This document shows, in pieces, positions 8,452-17,088 of a DNA stretch of 40,424 nucleotides. How positions within the stretch are numbered: the first letter of the stretch is position 1; the number at the start of each line of letters is the position of its first letter. The position numbers were made by a program, and so were the translations under genes. This stretch comes from Bacteroidota bacterium. GTDB lineage: Bacteria > Bacteroidota > Ignavibacteria > Kryptoniales > JAKASW01. The stretch covers positions 1 through 40,424 of the forward strand of contig JAMCXB010000019.1 of NCBI GenBank assembly GCA_023480735.1, read 5' to 3'. The notes beneath the pieces were generated by a model. That model saw nothing but the letters and a program-made list of their open reading frames with translations, did no database searches and was not told the origin of the DNA.

Positions 8452-8518
8452 TGGAAAAATGGAGCAAAGGAATAATGCCTGCTATGCCTATAGGTAGCTC
8501 ACATACTCCATCTTTCCA
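8452..8518. terminator. Long-armed inverted repeat between convergent genes
   Basis: TGGAAAAATGGAG (8452-8464) and CTCCATCTTTCCA (8506-8518) are inverted copies matching at 12 of 13 positions, with 41 bases between them that include the palindrome CCTATAGG. It lies between the permease stop and the stop of the methyltransferase on the other strand, the place for a bidirectional terminator. There is no T-run, so the role is inferred from position. Confidence 0.4.
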
Positions 8519-8525
8519 CTGTTCC

Positions 8526-9149
8526 TTAGATTAGTATAATTCCTTCGAGTCTGAGGAGATATTCCTTTAGTCTTATTCCGCCCGCGTAGCCCACAAGTTT
8601 GCTGTTCGAGCCTATGACTCTGTGGCACGGTATCACAATCGGGAGGGGGTTCTTGCTTACCGCCACGCCGACAGCACGGAATCCATGTGTGTGAACCCGC
8701 CGGGCAATCTGCTTGTAAGTCACAATCGTACCGTAAGGCGTTTTTGCCACCTCTGTCCAGATCTTCTGCTGGAATGGAGTTCCGGCCAGGTCGACGTCAA
8801 GCTCGAACTTCGTTCTCTTTCCGATGAAGTACTCGTTCAATTGTCTAATCACGGCTGAGTTTTTTCCTTTATCATCGACAATTTCTTCTTGAGAGAAGTT
8901 TTCACCGATCCAGTTAAGGAAACTCGACTTGCCATCTTTGGGAAGGGCGATCTTGCACACCCCTTTTTCCGTGGACGCGACATAGATGACTCCAATCGGC
9001 GCTTCAAATGAGGCGCAGAAGACCTTGTGTGTGGAAGTCTTTTCGAGATCACGTCGAAAATTCAGGAGGCTTTGGATTGCACCGGCCCTCCTAAGCCTCT
9101 CGGCATTTCTCATCCATAACGGTGAGATTTTTACATTTATCTGCGACAC
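8526..9149 (-). CDS. ogt: Methylated-DNA-protein cysteine methyltransferase
   Basis: A suicide DNA repair enzyme that moves the alkyl group from O6-methylguanine to its own cysteine. The catalytic signature is IVIPCHRVIGSN with acceptor Cys175. It is preceded by the helix-turn-helix DNA-binding segment TPFQQKIWTEVAKTPYGTIV and TYKQIARR, and followed by GYAGGIRLKEYLLRLEG. The N-terminal ribonuclease-like domain starts near residue 42. Residues 1-40 form an extension longer than usual for Ogt; the ATG that would give Met13 is an alternative start. It stands alone on the minus strand, 103 bases after lysE, so possibly co-transcribed with it. No Ada-type metal-binding domain is present. Confidence 0.93.
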   Translation of the reverse strand: MSQINVKISPLWMRNAERLRRAGAIQSLLNFRRDLEKTSTHKVFCASFEAPIGVIYVASTEKGVCKIALPKDGKSSFLNWIGENFSQEEIVDDKGKNSAVIRQLNEYFIGKRTKFELDVDLAGTPFQQKIWTEVAKTPYGTIVTYKQIARRVHTHGFRAVGVAVSKNPLPIVIPCHRVIGSNSKLVGYAGGIRLKEYLLRLEGIILI

Positions 9150-9252
9150 TTGAATGCCCTCGTCATTTTATGAGAAGCAGAAGCTGTTGAGGCAAAAGAT
9201 TCTTTTGCCGTGTAATGAATCTTCAAGCACAATCTTTGGTCATAGCGGAGAT

Positions 9253-9897
9253 TCACAAGGCGCCATGTTGCAGAAAATGAACAAGCAATTCGTACCCAAT
9301 ATAAGCACAGAACGATAACATTATATAACCGGAAATCCTGGAAAAAACGGTGAGTGTCTCAGCTCTGAACGTTCCCTTCTTCCGGGATATCGCTTTCAGG
9401 AGCAAATAGTACCAAAGTGCCGTGCCGGAGCCGACGCCAAATGCAAAAAGTGCAACACCGTCTATGCCGTTGGCAAGCATGCCGGACGACTGGATAATTC
9501 CGCTTAGCATAATCCAAAACGCAACCAGTGTCGGATTAGACACGTACATGAAGACTCCAACGAGGAATGCGCTGTGAAATTTTCCGCCCCGCGGCACAAA
9601 GTTCTCGTACTGGAAACTCTCTACTTTCGTGGTGACATCTCTGATTCCAAGATAGGCCAACAAAAGGAAGCCAATGATCTGAAAGATAATATTTACTTCG
9701 ATCCTGTGAACTATTGCGGAGAGGCCGAGCATAGTTGCACTGCAATACAGAAAGTCCATTGCAGATGCCCCAAGCCCGACACCAAACGCACTTCTGAAAC
9801 CTTGTTTGAAGCCTTTGGAGATGACTGTAACGTTTATGGGACCCAACGGGATAGAAATAACCATTCCGACAATCAAGCCGACAAAAAGAGAAACCAT
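9253..9897 (-). CDS. LysE-family transporter
   Basis: An inner-membrane exporter of the LysE/RhtB family, whose known members export amino acids. The N-terminus SLFVGLIVGMVISIPLGPIN carries the family's conserved proline-glycine-proline turn in the first helix. It is followed by GFKQGFRSAFGVGLGASAMD, which matches the conserved loop and second helix. Hydrophobicity indicates about six transmembrane segments in 214 residues, the usual size. The substrate is unknown. It is the first gene of a short minus-strand pair with the methyltransferase and is divergent from the chaperone operon. Confidence 0.85.
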   Translation of the reverse strand: MVSLFVGLIVGMVISIPLGPINVTVISKGFKQGFRSAFGVGLGASAMDFLYCSATMLGLSAIVHRIEVNIIFQIIGFLLLAYLGIRDVTTKVESFQYENFVPRGGKFHSAFLVGVFMYVSNPTLVAFWIMLSGIIQSSGMLANGIDGVALFAFGVGSGTALWYYLLLKAISRKKGTFRAETLTVFSRISGYIMLSFCAYIGYELLVHFLQHGAL

Positions 9898-10161
9898 TCT
9901 ATATATTGTCTGTTAATAAATTTGCAAAATTCTCACTCTCAACACCCCGGACATTCAACCGTCTAAAATAAAGAAGATGAAAACAAATTGCAATTTTGGC
10001 TTCCGGCAGGCTGCAGCCGAATCGCCCGCCGGGGACCTATGAGAGTATCGAACCATTGGCATGCATGGTTATCTCATTTGCGCACCGATGGTTACCTTGA
10101 TTTTCAGTGACTCTTTATTTATGATTTTATCTGCGTGTTAACCTAAATGGAGAATTCCTAA

Positions 10162-12150
10162 ATGTCGATCAAACATTTCTTCTACGTTCTGGTCCTGAGT
10201 GTACTCGCCGCTGGCTGCGCCGCGGATTTGAGTCTGGATAACAACGTCATAGCCGTCGTCGGGAATCACAAGATTACCTACGGGGACTTTCAGCGACAGC
10301 TTGCCCAAAATTATGTCCCACAAACCGACTCAATGATGTCGCTTGACGCCAAGAGCAAGTTTCTTGATCTGCTAATCGATTATAATCTCAAGCTGCAGGA
10401 TGCTAAGAAAGAGCGCCTTATGGATGATCCCGCCATAAGGGACGAGATGAAGAATTATGAAACCCAGCTCGCCGTCAGCTATATAACGGAGCACGAACTT
10501 GTAGATCCGATGATCAAAACGATTTACGAACGCCAGAAATACGAAGTGAGGGCGAAGTACATATTTGTCCGTTTCCCGATCGATTCTCTTCACCCTCATG
10601 GTGACACGCTCAAAGCCTACGACGAATCGGTCGCGGCAATCAAGGATTTGAAAGCCGGTGCCCCGATCGACTCACTCATGCACCTCTATTCGGGCGAGGA
10701 TACTTATTACATTACGGCCGGCACTTTTCTGCAGTATGTCGGCGGCGAAGAATTCGAGAATATGCTGTATACCTTGAAGCCGGGCGAGGTTGGGTCGACA
10801 CCCATAAGGACTTCGTTTGGGTATCTTGTCGTCAAACTCGAAGAGAGGCGTCCTCGCGTCGAGAGCGCTCGAGCAAGCCACATACTGATCGCAATAAAAG
10901 GTAATACTCCAAAGGATACGCTTGAGGCCTATGACAGAGCCCTGGCTATACTCGATTCAGTCAAACAAGGCGTGAGTTTTGCCAAGCTTGCCGAGGATAA
11001 TTCCGCCGATAAGGCGTCGGCCAAGAGGGGTGGTGACCTCGGATATTTCAAACGTGGTGAGATGGTAAGGCCGTTTGATCAGGCTGTTTTCAACATGAAG
11101 GTCGGACAAGTGGTCGGTCCGGTAAGAACCCAGTTTGGTTATCATATCATCAAGCTTACGGACTTAACGCCGGTGCCTCCTTTCTCTACCGAGAAAGATC
11201 AGCTACGCCAGTACTACGTGAACAGCGTGTACAAAACTGACCTGGCTAATTTCGTGGACGTACTAAAACAGAAGTACGACTTCAAGATGAACGGGCAGAT
11301 TTTCGATTTCTTGTACGGTAAAGTGGATTCAACGAAGCGGCTGGTGCAGTCTAATTTAGACAGTCTGCTTACTCCGGCGGAACGCCGCGAATCGTTGTTT
11401 ACATTCGATAAATCGTCAGGGACGATCGATACGGTCTTTGCGCTGGCAAGAGACGACAGAAACCTGGAGCCTCTTTACCTCAACTGGCAGGGTTTACACT
11501 ACATACTCGACGAAGCGGCCAAGAAAATGGTGTTTGCCCATTATGCAGACGAGAAGGCGCCGACTTACCCCGACTTCGATTCTCTTATGACGAAATATGA
11601 AAATGGGATACTTATCTACAATATCGAACGAGATAAGGTGTGGAATAAAATTCAGGCAACCGACAGCTTATTGAAGCCGTACTACTTTGCTCATATCGAC
11701 AGATACTATTGGCCGGAAAGGGTAGATATAAGCGAGATCCACGTAAGTACCGACAGCGCCGCAAACACTATTTATGACATGCTTAAGAACGGCGACAGCT
11801 TCGATACCCTTGCCGCAAAGTATAACCAGTCTCCCGCTCTGGCTGAAAAGGATGGACATGCCGGTTTGTTTGCCGATTCTTCAAACGCGCTTGCCATCCA
11901 GGCCTTCAGAATGAAAGAGGGCGAGTTCAGCAAACCAATTGTTTACGCCTACGGCTTCTCGATAATTAGAGTGAACAAATTTGTGCCATCTGAACCGAAA
12001 ACGTTTGACGAGGCGCGGGGCGAAGTCTCTTCAGATTATCAGGATGTGGAATCAAAGAGGATCCAGAGCGAGTGGCTTGAAAAGCTGAGGAAAGAATTCG
12101 GCGTGAAGATTTACGAGAACAAATTCCATGCGCTGCTGGCCGGTGAATAA
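10162..12150 (+). CDS. Parvulin-type peptidyl-prolyl isomerase lipoprotein, three rotamase-like domains
   Basis: A periplasmic folding factor. The signal ends in lipobox LAAGC with Cys19, so it is a lipoprotein. A SurA-like N-terminal domain follows (VIAVVGNHKITYGDFQRQLA). Three parvulin-like repeats are visible. The first, at about residues 126-229, ends SFGYLVVKLEER. The second, about 237-333, is the best conserved: ASHILIAIKG, GGDLGYFKRGEMV, QFGYHIIKL. The third, about 522-605, is diverged. Its 662 residues are long for PpiC but match multi-domain PPIases of Bacteroidota. The 3' end overlaps the next gene, so the chaperone genes form one operon. It probably assists outer-membrane or secreted proteins. 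Confidence 0.88.
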   Translation: MSIKHFFYVLVLSVLAAGCAADLSLDNNVIAVVGNHKITYGDFQRQLAQNYVPQTDSMMSLDAKSKFLDLLIDYNLKLQDAKKERLMDDPAIRDEMKNYETQLAVSYITEHELVDPMIKTIYERQKYEVRAKYIFVRFPIDSLHPHGDTLKAYDESVAAIKDLKAGAPIDSLMHLYSGEDTYYITAGTFLQYVGGEEFENMLYTLKPGEVGSTPIRTSFGYLVVKLEERRPRVESARASHILIAIKGNTPKDTLEAYDRALAILDSVKQGVSFAKLAEDNSADKASAKRGGDLGYFKRGEMVRPFDQAVFNMKVGQVVGPVRTQFGYHIIKLTDLTPVPPFSTEKDQLRQYYVNSVYKTDLANFVDVLKQKYDFKMNGQIFDFLYGKVDSTKRLVQSNLDSLLTPAERRESLFTFDKSSGTIDTVFALARDDRNLEPLYLNWQGLHYILDEAAKKMVFAHYADEKAPTYPDFDSLMTKYENGILIYNIERDKVWNKIQATDSLLKPYYFAHIDRYYWPERVDISEIHVSTDSAANTIYDMLKNGDSFDTLAAKYNQSPALAEKDGHAGLFADSSNALAIQAFRMKEGEFSKPIVYAYGFSIIRVNKFVPSEPKTFDEARGEVSSDYQDVESKRIQSEWLEKLRKEFGVKIYENKFHALLAGE

Positions 12151-12976
12151 GAGTATCGGCAATTGGCTGCCGCTTGCACTTGCACTTGTGTTGTTCGGTT
12201 GTGCGCGGCAGCCGGAGTCGGGTCGCCTCCTTGCGACCGCAGGCAGTGCAAAACTATACTTGAATGAGGTCTCGAGTCATGCTGACACTTCTTCCGCTTA
12301 CGCAGTCAGGAATTATGTTTCGAACTGGGTAAACGAGCAGCTTCTTTACGATGAGGCGAAGAAGCTCGGAATAGATAACTCCCCGGGCTTTCAGAAAAGG
12401 GTTGACGAGTTTTCGCGGCAACTTGCCATAACTATGTTATTGAACCATAGAGTATATGATGCACCCGTCAGCCTCGGACCGGGCGAGGTGCAGGGTTTCT
12501 ATAATTCACATCGAGATGAATTTCGTGCTGCGGATGAGATTGCCTTTGTGAACCTTGCGGCTTTCGACAAGCGCAGTATTGCGGTCAAATTCAGGAACGC
12601 CCTGGTTTCGGGTTCGAGTTGGACCGAAACCCTCGGCGATATTCCAACATATGCAATCTTGGACATTAAAGATTCGGTATATTTGAAGGTGTCGGGCACA
12701 AACCCGGCGATCTGGAACGTCGTTCAGTCCATTAATGTGGGAAGCGTGTCCTTTCCGATTCAAATCGACAGTCTGAGCTACGTAGTTGAGGTAATCAATA
12801 AGATTGGAGCGGGCGAGCCATTGCCTCTCAGCTATGCAGCGCCTCTGATCAGGGAGAGACTGACTATAGAGAAGAGGCGAAAACTGTATGAGGCTCTCAT
12901 GGATTCACTTCGGGCTGTCGGAAATTTTCAGATTGATCCGAGTGTTGCAATTAGAGACACAAGCGTTCAGGAGTAA
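12128..12976 (+). CDS. Lipoprotein related to SurA/PpiC, rotamase domain degenerate
   Basis: A putative periplasmic lipoprotein between two clear parvulin genes. The signal peptide has lipobox LFGC. The helical N-terminal part (ATAGSAKLYLNEV, YVSNWVNEQLLYDEAKKLGI, VDEFSRQLAITMLLNHRVYD) resembles the SurA N-domain. After GEVQGFYNSHRDEFRAADEI, where a parvulin domain should lie, the hallmarks HILI, GGDLG and FGYHII are all missing. It therefore looks like a non-catalytic chaperone. The ATG at 12128 overlaps the previous gene by 23 bases; the in-frame GTG at 12143 gives a cleaner signal peptide (MNKSIGNW) and is a serious alternative. Neither start has a good Shine-Dalgarno sequence. Confidence 0.78.
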   Translation: MRCWPVNKSIGNWLPLALALVLFGCARQPESGRLLATAGSAKLYLNEVSSHADTSSAYAVRNYVSNWVNEQLLYDEAKKLGIDNSPGFQKRVDEFSRQLAITMLLNHRVYDAPVSLGPGEVQGFYNSHRDEFRAADEIAFVNLAAFDKRSIAVKFRNALVSGSSWTETLGDIPTYAILDIKDSVYLKVSGTNPAIWNVVQSINVGSVSFPIQIDSLSYVVEVINKIGAGEPLPLSYAAPLIRERLTIEKRRKLYEALMDSLRAVGNFQIDPSVAIRDTSVQE

Positions 12977-12981
12977 TTAGT

Positions 12982-14259
12982 GTGAAAAGAATATGTGAGT
13001 TTTTAGTCCTGTTCACGCTCTTTGTCGGGATGGCACGGGCGCAGGACAAACCGGTATTGGATAAAGTAGTTGCTGTCGTGGGAAACGAGATCATATTGAA
13101 ATCTGAGCTGGACTACCAGGTACAGATGGTAGCATACCAGAACAAAATGAACCCCGATGATCCCAGCCTGCGGCAGAAGGTGCTCGAGTCTTTGATCGAC
13201 GAGAAGCTTATCCTTCAGCAAGCCGTCCTGGACAGCGTAACCGTTCCTGAAGACGAGGTGAACCGGCAGCTGGATTCGCGGATCGAGGCCCTGGAAAAAC
13301 AGGTCGGCGGTGAAAAGAAGCTTGAAGAAATTTACGGGATGTCATTAAGCAAGATCCGCAACGAGTTCAGGGAAGACATGAGAAAACAGCTTATTGTGGA
13401 GAAGCTGAAACAACAGAAATTCGGAAACTTAAGCGTCTCTGCTGTTGAGGTCAGAAACTTTTACGATACTTATAAAGACAGTCTTCCGGAGGTCCCGGAG
13501 CAGGTTTCCATCAGCCACATTTTCATAGTCCCCAAGCCAAGCGAGCAGGCGAAGAAGGAAGCTTACGACAAGGCGGAGGCACTTCTCGATTCACTCAAAC
13601 ACGGCGCAGACTTTGCCGAACTTGCAAAGAAATATTCACAGGATCCCGGAAGTGCGTCTGCTGGAGGCGATCTCGGATGGGCGGCCCGCGGCCAGTTTAT
13701 ACCCGAATTCGAGCATGCCGTCTACGCTCTCAAACCGGGAGAAATTTCCGGCGTAGTGGAGACGCAGTTCGGCTTTCACATTATTCAGCTCCTGGCCAGA
13801 CGGGGCGACATGGTGCACGCCAGGCAAATCCTTATAAGAATTCCTGTCCTAAAATCCGATGACGATTCGGTCATAACACTTCTCGATTCGCTTCGTGAAC
13901 GGGCCCTTCATGGTGAGAGCTTTGCAAAACTCGCCCGGGAGTACTCCCAGGACAAAGACACCCGCGATCTCGGCGGCGACCTCGGTACAGTATCGGTCGA
14001 TCAGCTTGAACCATCCTTCCTGAATACGGTCAAGGAATTGAAGGTCGGCGAAATCAGCAAGCCCGTTAAGGTTACTTTCGGAACCTCTTACGGTTACCAC
14101 ATAGTATACCTTCGAAACCGGATCCCCGCACACAAGATTAACCTCAGCGAGGATTACAACCGTCTGGAGAAAATGGCTCTTGCCATGAAACAGAATAACG
14201 ACTATCTCAAGTGGATTGCCAAGCTGAAAAAGGAAATCTATTGGAAGGTCATGAGCTGA
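12982..14259 (+). CDS. surA: SurA-type periplasmic chaperone, two parvulin domains
   Basis: A periplasmic chaperone and peptidyl-prolyl isomerase for outer-membrane protein biogenesis. A cleavable signal peptide (ends GMARAQD) precedes the SurA N-domain, with LDKVVAVVGNEIILKSELDY and SLIDEKLILQQAVLDSVTV. Two complete parvulin domains follow, about residues 173-270 (ISHIFIV, GGDLGWAARGQF, QFGFHIIQL) and 278-380 (ARQILIRIP, GGDLGTVSVDQLEP, SYGYHIVYL). The length of 425 matches E. coli SurA (428). It starts at GTG 12982 with AGGAG eight bases upstream and only five bases after the previous stop. It is the last of three parvulin-related genes. Confidence 0.93.
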   Translation: MKRICEFLVLFTLFVGMARAQDKPVLDKVVAVVGNEIILKSELDYQVQMVAYQNKMNPDDPSLRQKVLESLIDEKLILQQAVLDSVTVPEDEVNRQLDSRIEALEKQVGGEKKLEEIYGMSLSKIRNEFREDMRKQLIVEKLKQQKFGNLSVSAVEVRNFYDTYKDSLPEVPEQVSISHIFIVPKPSEQAKKEAYDKAEALLDSLKHGADFAELAKKYSQDPGSASAGGDLGWAARGQFIPEFEHAVYALKPGEISGVVETQFGFHIIQLLARRGDMVHARQILIRIPVLKSDDDSVITLLDSLRERALHGESFAKLAREYSQDKDTRDLGGDLGTVSVDQLEPSFLNTVKELKVGEISKPVKVTFGTSYGYHIVYLRNRIPAHKINLSEDYNRLEKMALAMKQNNDYLKWIAKLKKEIYWKVMS

Positions 14260-14377
14260 GACGTGGTCGGAGGGAGAACTGAGCAGCGGATCGTGCTGCT
14301 CCACGTTCCTCACCCACATCCACTGATGCCCATGGGGAAATTGTTCGAATAAGCGCTCGAGTGCTGCGGAGAAAAGC

Positions 14378-15643
14378 TTGATCGATATCAAGTTTGTTGA
14401 GTATGATTTGCAAAACGGCTTACATGTGATATTGAGCCCGGATGAGTCGGCGGCTGTCGTTGCAGTCGATGTTTGGTACCATGTCGGAAGCAAGGATGAA
14501 GAGACTGCGCGTACAGGTTTCGCCCATTTGTTCGAGCATATGATGTTCCAGGGTTCGGCACATGTCGGCAAAACGGATCATATGAAGTATGTTGAGCAGG
14601 CGGGAGGGGCCTTTAACGGATCGACAACCTGGGACCGCACAAACTACTTTGAAACACTTCCATCGAACCAGCTTGACCTGGGATTGTGGCTTGAATCAGA
14701 CAGGATGCTGAGCCTCAACATAACTCAAGAGAACCTTGATAATCAAAGAGAGGTCGTGAAGGAAGAGCGGCGTTGGAGAGTGGACAATCGGCCTTATGGT
14801 ACTGCATGGGAGAAAATGTTCTCTCTCGCTTATAAGAGCCACCCCTACCGCTGGCCGGTGGTCGGGTATATGGAGCATCTGAACGCGGCATCCGTTCAAG
14901 ACGTCCGTGCTTTTTTCGACACGTATTATAGGCCAAACAATGCCGTCCTTGCTATTGCGGGGAAATTCGATCCGGACCGCGCGAAAGCTTCAGTAGAAAA
15001 GTATTTCTCCGGGATTCCCCGCGGTCGGGAGATAAACAGGAATCACGTTACCGAACCGGCTCTGTCTGGACAGGTGCGCGAGACAGTGTACGACAATGTC
15101 GCCCTTCCTGCGATTTATATGGTGTTCCGTATTCCATCAATGAAATCGGAAGATGCGGAATCGCTGGCTCTCGCTGCGAACGTCTTCGCTCACGGCGACA
15201 GCTCGAGATTATATCACGATATCGTTTATCGAAAGAGCATGGCACAGTCCGTCGACGCTTTCGCGGTAGATATGGAAGATCCCGGTGTGTTCGTGATAAA
15301 TGCCGTTGTCTCACCGAAGCACAAGCCCGAGGAAGTCGAGGGCGAAATAGCCGCACAACTGGACTATCTGGCGGATCACGCCCCGGGCCGGCACGAGCTT
15401 CAGAAGGTGAAGAACCAGCTCTCGTCCCAATGGATTGGGCAGCTGGGAAGGGCATTGGGGCGGGCCGACAATCTTGCCCAGTCCTACACACTCTATGGCG
15501 ATACCGGAGAGATTAACAAGTACATGGGAAGAGTCTTGTCGGTGACGGCGGAGCAAGTGAGTGCGGCTGTCAAGAAATATCTATCGCCTGTGAACTGCGT
15601 CGTCATCCATTACCTGCCGAAGGATTATGAGCCCATCGGGTGA
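14378..15643 (+). CDS. M16 family zinc peptidase, catalytic subunit 1
   Basis: A pitrilysin/insulinase-type metallopeptidase of subfamily M16B. The inverted zinc motif HLFEH gives His50, Glu53 and His54, and the third ligand is probably Glu130 in NQREVVKEERRW, 76 residues after His54. The segment after the second-domain GDSSRLYHDIVY lacks the RGxxY-type R/Y pair, so it probably needs a partner. No signal peptide is present. The start is TTG 14378 with GGAG six bases upstream; the frame continues upstream to a stop at 14324 with no better start. Tandem and clearly homologous to the next gene. It may degrade peptides in the cytoplasm, or be exported by a route not seen here. Confidence 0.9.
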   Translation: MIDIKFVEYDLQNGLHVILSPDESAAVVAVDVWYHVGSKDEETARTGFAHLFEHMMFQGSAHVGKTDHMKYVEQAGGAFNGSTTWDRTNYFETLPSNQLDLGLWLESDRMLSLNITQENLDNQREVVKEERRWRVDNRPYGTAWEKMFSLAYKSHPYRWPVVGYMEHLNAASVQDVRAFFDTYYRPNNAVLAIAGKFDPDRAKASVEKYFSGIPRGREINRNHVTEPALSGQVRETVYDNVALPAIYMVFRIPSMKSEDAESLALAANVFAHGDSSRLYHDIVYRKSMAQSVDAFAVDMEDPGVFVINAVVSPKHKPEEVEGEIAAQLDYLADHAPGRHELQKVKNQLSSQWIGQLGRALGRADNLAQSYTLYGDTGEINKYMGRVLSVTAEQVSAAVKKYLSPVNCVVIHYLPKDYEPIG

Positions 15644-15697
15644 ACAGAAGGATCACTGAAGTGACAAACTTGAACGAATTAGAATATTGGAGTTGAC

Positions 15698-17017
15698 ATG
15701 CCTTCCGGCAATCGTGGTACATCGCTCTCGCGGAGCACAGGATTATCAGGTGATATGAAAGTTAATGTGGATTTCAAACAGTTCAGGCTGGAAAACGGGC
15801 TTGCGGTGATCCTGCGTCAGGACAATTCCGTCCCGGTCGTTGCCGTCGATATTTGTTATCATGTCGGATCCAAGAATGAGAAAAGAGACAAGACGGGTTT
15901 TGCGCATCTGTTCGAGCATCTGATGTTCGAGGGTTCAGAGCATGTGACGAAGGGGGAATTTGACAGGTACATCTCTCTTGCGGGCGGATACAACAACGCG
16001 TACACTACCGAAGACGTTACCAATTATTACGATGTCCTGCCGTCGAATCAATTGCCGCTTGCGCTCTGGTTGGAAAGCGATCGGATGTTAAAATTCAGCG
16101 TGACAAAAGAGGCCCTGTCTACTCAGCGCGAGGTTGTAAAAGAGGAGAAAAGGTGGAGAATCGACAATCGTCCGTATGGCGATGCTTCGGAGAAGATGCA
16201 GGGACTGATCTTTCCTGTCGGTCAATACCATTGGCCGGTAATAGGTTCGATGGAGGATCTGGATTCTGCAAGCATGGACGACGTCCGGAATTTCTATGAG
16301 CGATACTATCGTCCCAACAATGCAGTGCTGGTTATCAGCGGCGATCTGGATATCGACCAGACGGAGCGTCTGATTCGGAAGTATTTTTCGGATATACCTC
16401 CGGGCAAGATGCCGATTCCCGATATGGTGTTTGAAGACAAAGAATTGAATAGAGAAGTTGTCGAAGAGCTTCGGGGTCAGGTCCCTTCATCGGCGATTTT
16501 TGTCGCGTACAAGATTCCACCTGATGGGTCTGACGAGTACTATGTACTCAACCAGGTGGCGAAGGTCCTTTCGGACGGGAACAGCTCAAGACTTTACAAA
16601 CGTCTGCTGTACGACGCGCAGGCTGTTTCCGATTTTGATGTATCTATTGAGGGAATGGAAAAATCTGGCGTTTTCATGTTTTCTGCCTTTGTATCTCCCG
16701 GGCGTTCAGAGAAGGATGTCCTGAAAATGTTTGACACTGAAATCGCCAGGCTTCACGATTCGCTGGTTTCTGAGTACGAGTTCGAAAAGGGGAGAAACGC
16801 GACGGTTTCATCTTATGTGGGCAGGTTGTCTACAAACAGCGGAGTAGCAGACGCCCTGGCTCATTACCACACTTTCTTTGAGGAGCCCGGGATGATAAAT
16901 TCGGAAGTCGAACGAGAACTCTCCGTTACGCGTAGGGAGATGAGAGAAGTCGTGCGGAATTTCCTGGGAAATGAAAAGAGAGTAGTTCTGTTCTATCATC
17001 CTGAAGGGAAGGGATAA
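15698..17017 (+). CDS. M16 family zinc peptidase, catalytic subunit 2
   Basis: The second HxxEH-type M16B peptidase, a tandem paralogue of the gene before it. HLFEH gives His70, Glu73 and His74, with Glu150 in the conserved STQREVVKEEKRW. Shared blocks such as VVAVD, YHVGSK, VLPSNQ, LWLESDRML and YRPNNAVL show the duplication. It also lacks the R/Y motif in its second half. The start at ATG 15698 has GGAG five bases upstream; it gives a polar 25-residue leader with no signal peptide. An internal ATG at 15755 is a weaker alternative. It lies 54 bases after its paralogue and 71 before the third M16 gene. Confidence 0.92.
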   Translation: MPSGNRGTSLSRSTGLSGDMKVNVDFKQFRLENGLAVILRQDNSVPVVAVDICYHVGSKNEKRDKTGFAHLFEHLMFEGSEHVTKGEFDRYISLAGGYNNAYTTEDVTNYYDVLPSNQLPLALWLESDRMLKFSVTKEALSTQREVVKEEKRWRIDNRPYGDASEKMQGLIFPVGQYHWPVIGSMEDLDSASMDDVRNFYERYYRPNNAVLVISGDLDIDQTERLIRKYFSDIPPGKMPIPDMVFEDKELNREVVEELRGQVPSSAIFVAYKIPPDGSDEYYVLNQVAKVLSDGNSSRLYKRLLYDAQAVSDFDVSIEGMEKSGVFMFSAFVSPGRSEKDVLKMFDTEIARLHDSLVSEYEFEKGRNATVSSYVGRLSTNSGVADALAHYHTFFEEPGMINSEVERELSVTRREMREVVRNFLGNEKRVVLFYHPEGKG

Positions 17018-17088
17018 ACCGAAGAATACCGGCAAGGCGGCTTCCCATTTAGCAATCGCATGGAAAATGAAAATTTTGTGAGTTAATT

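Noticed and set aside
10051-10070. Hairpin AACCAT/ATGGTT before the chaperone operon
   Set aside because: Only six base pairs with an eight-base loop, no T-run and no sign of a regulatory family; too weak to list as a feature.
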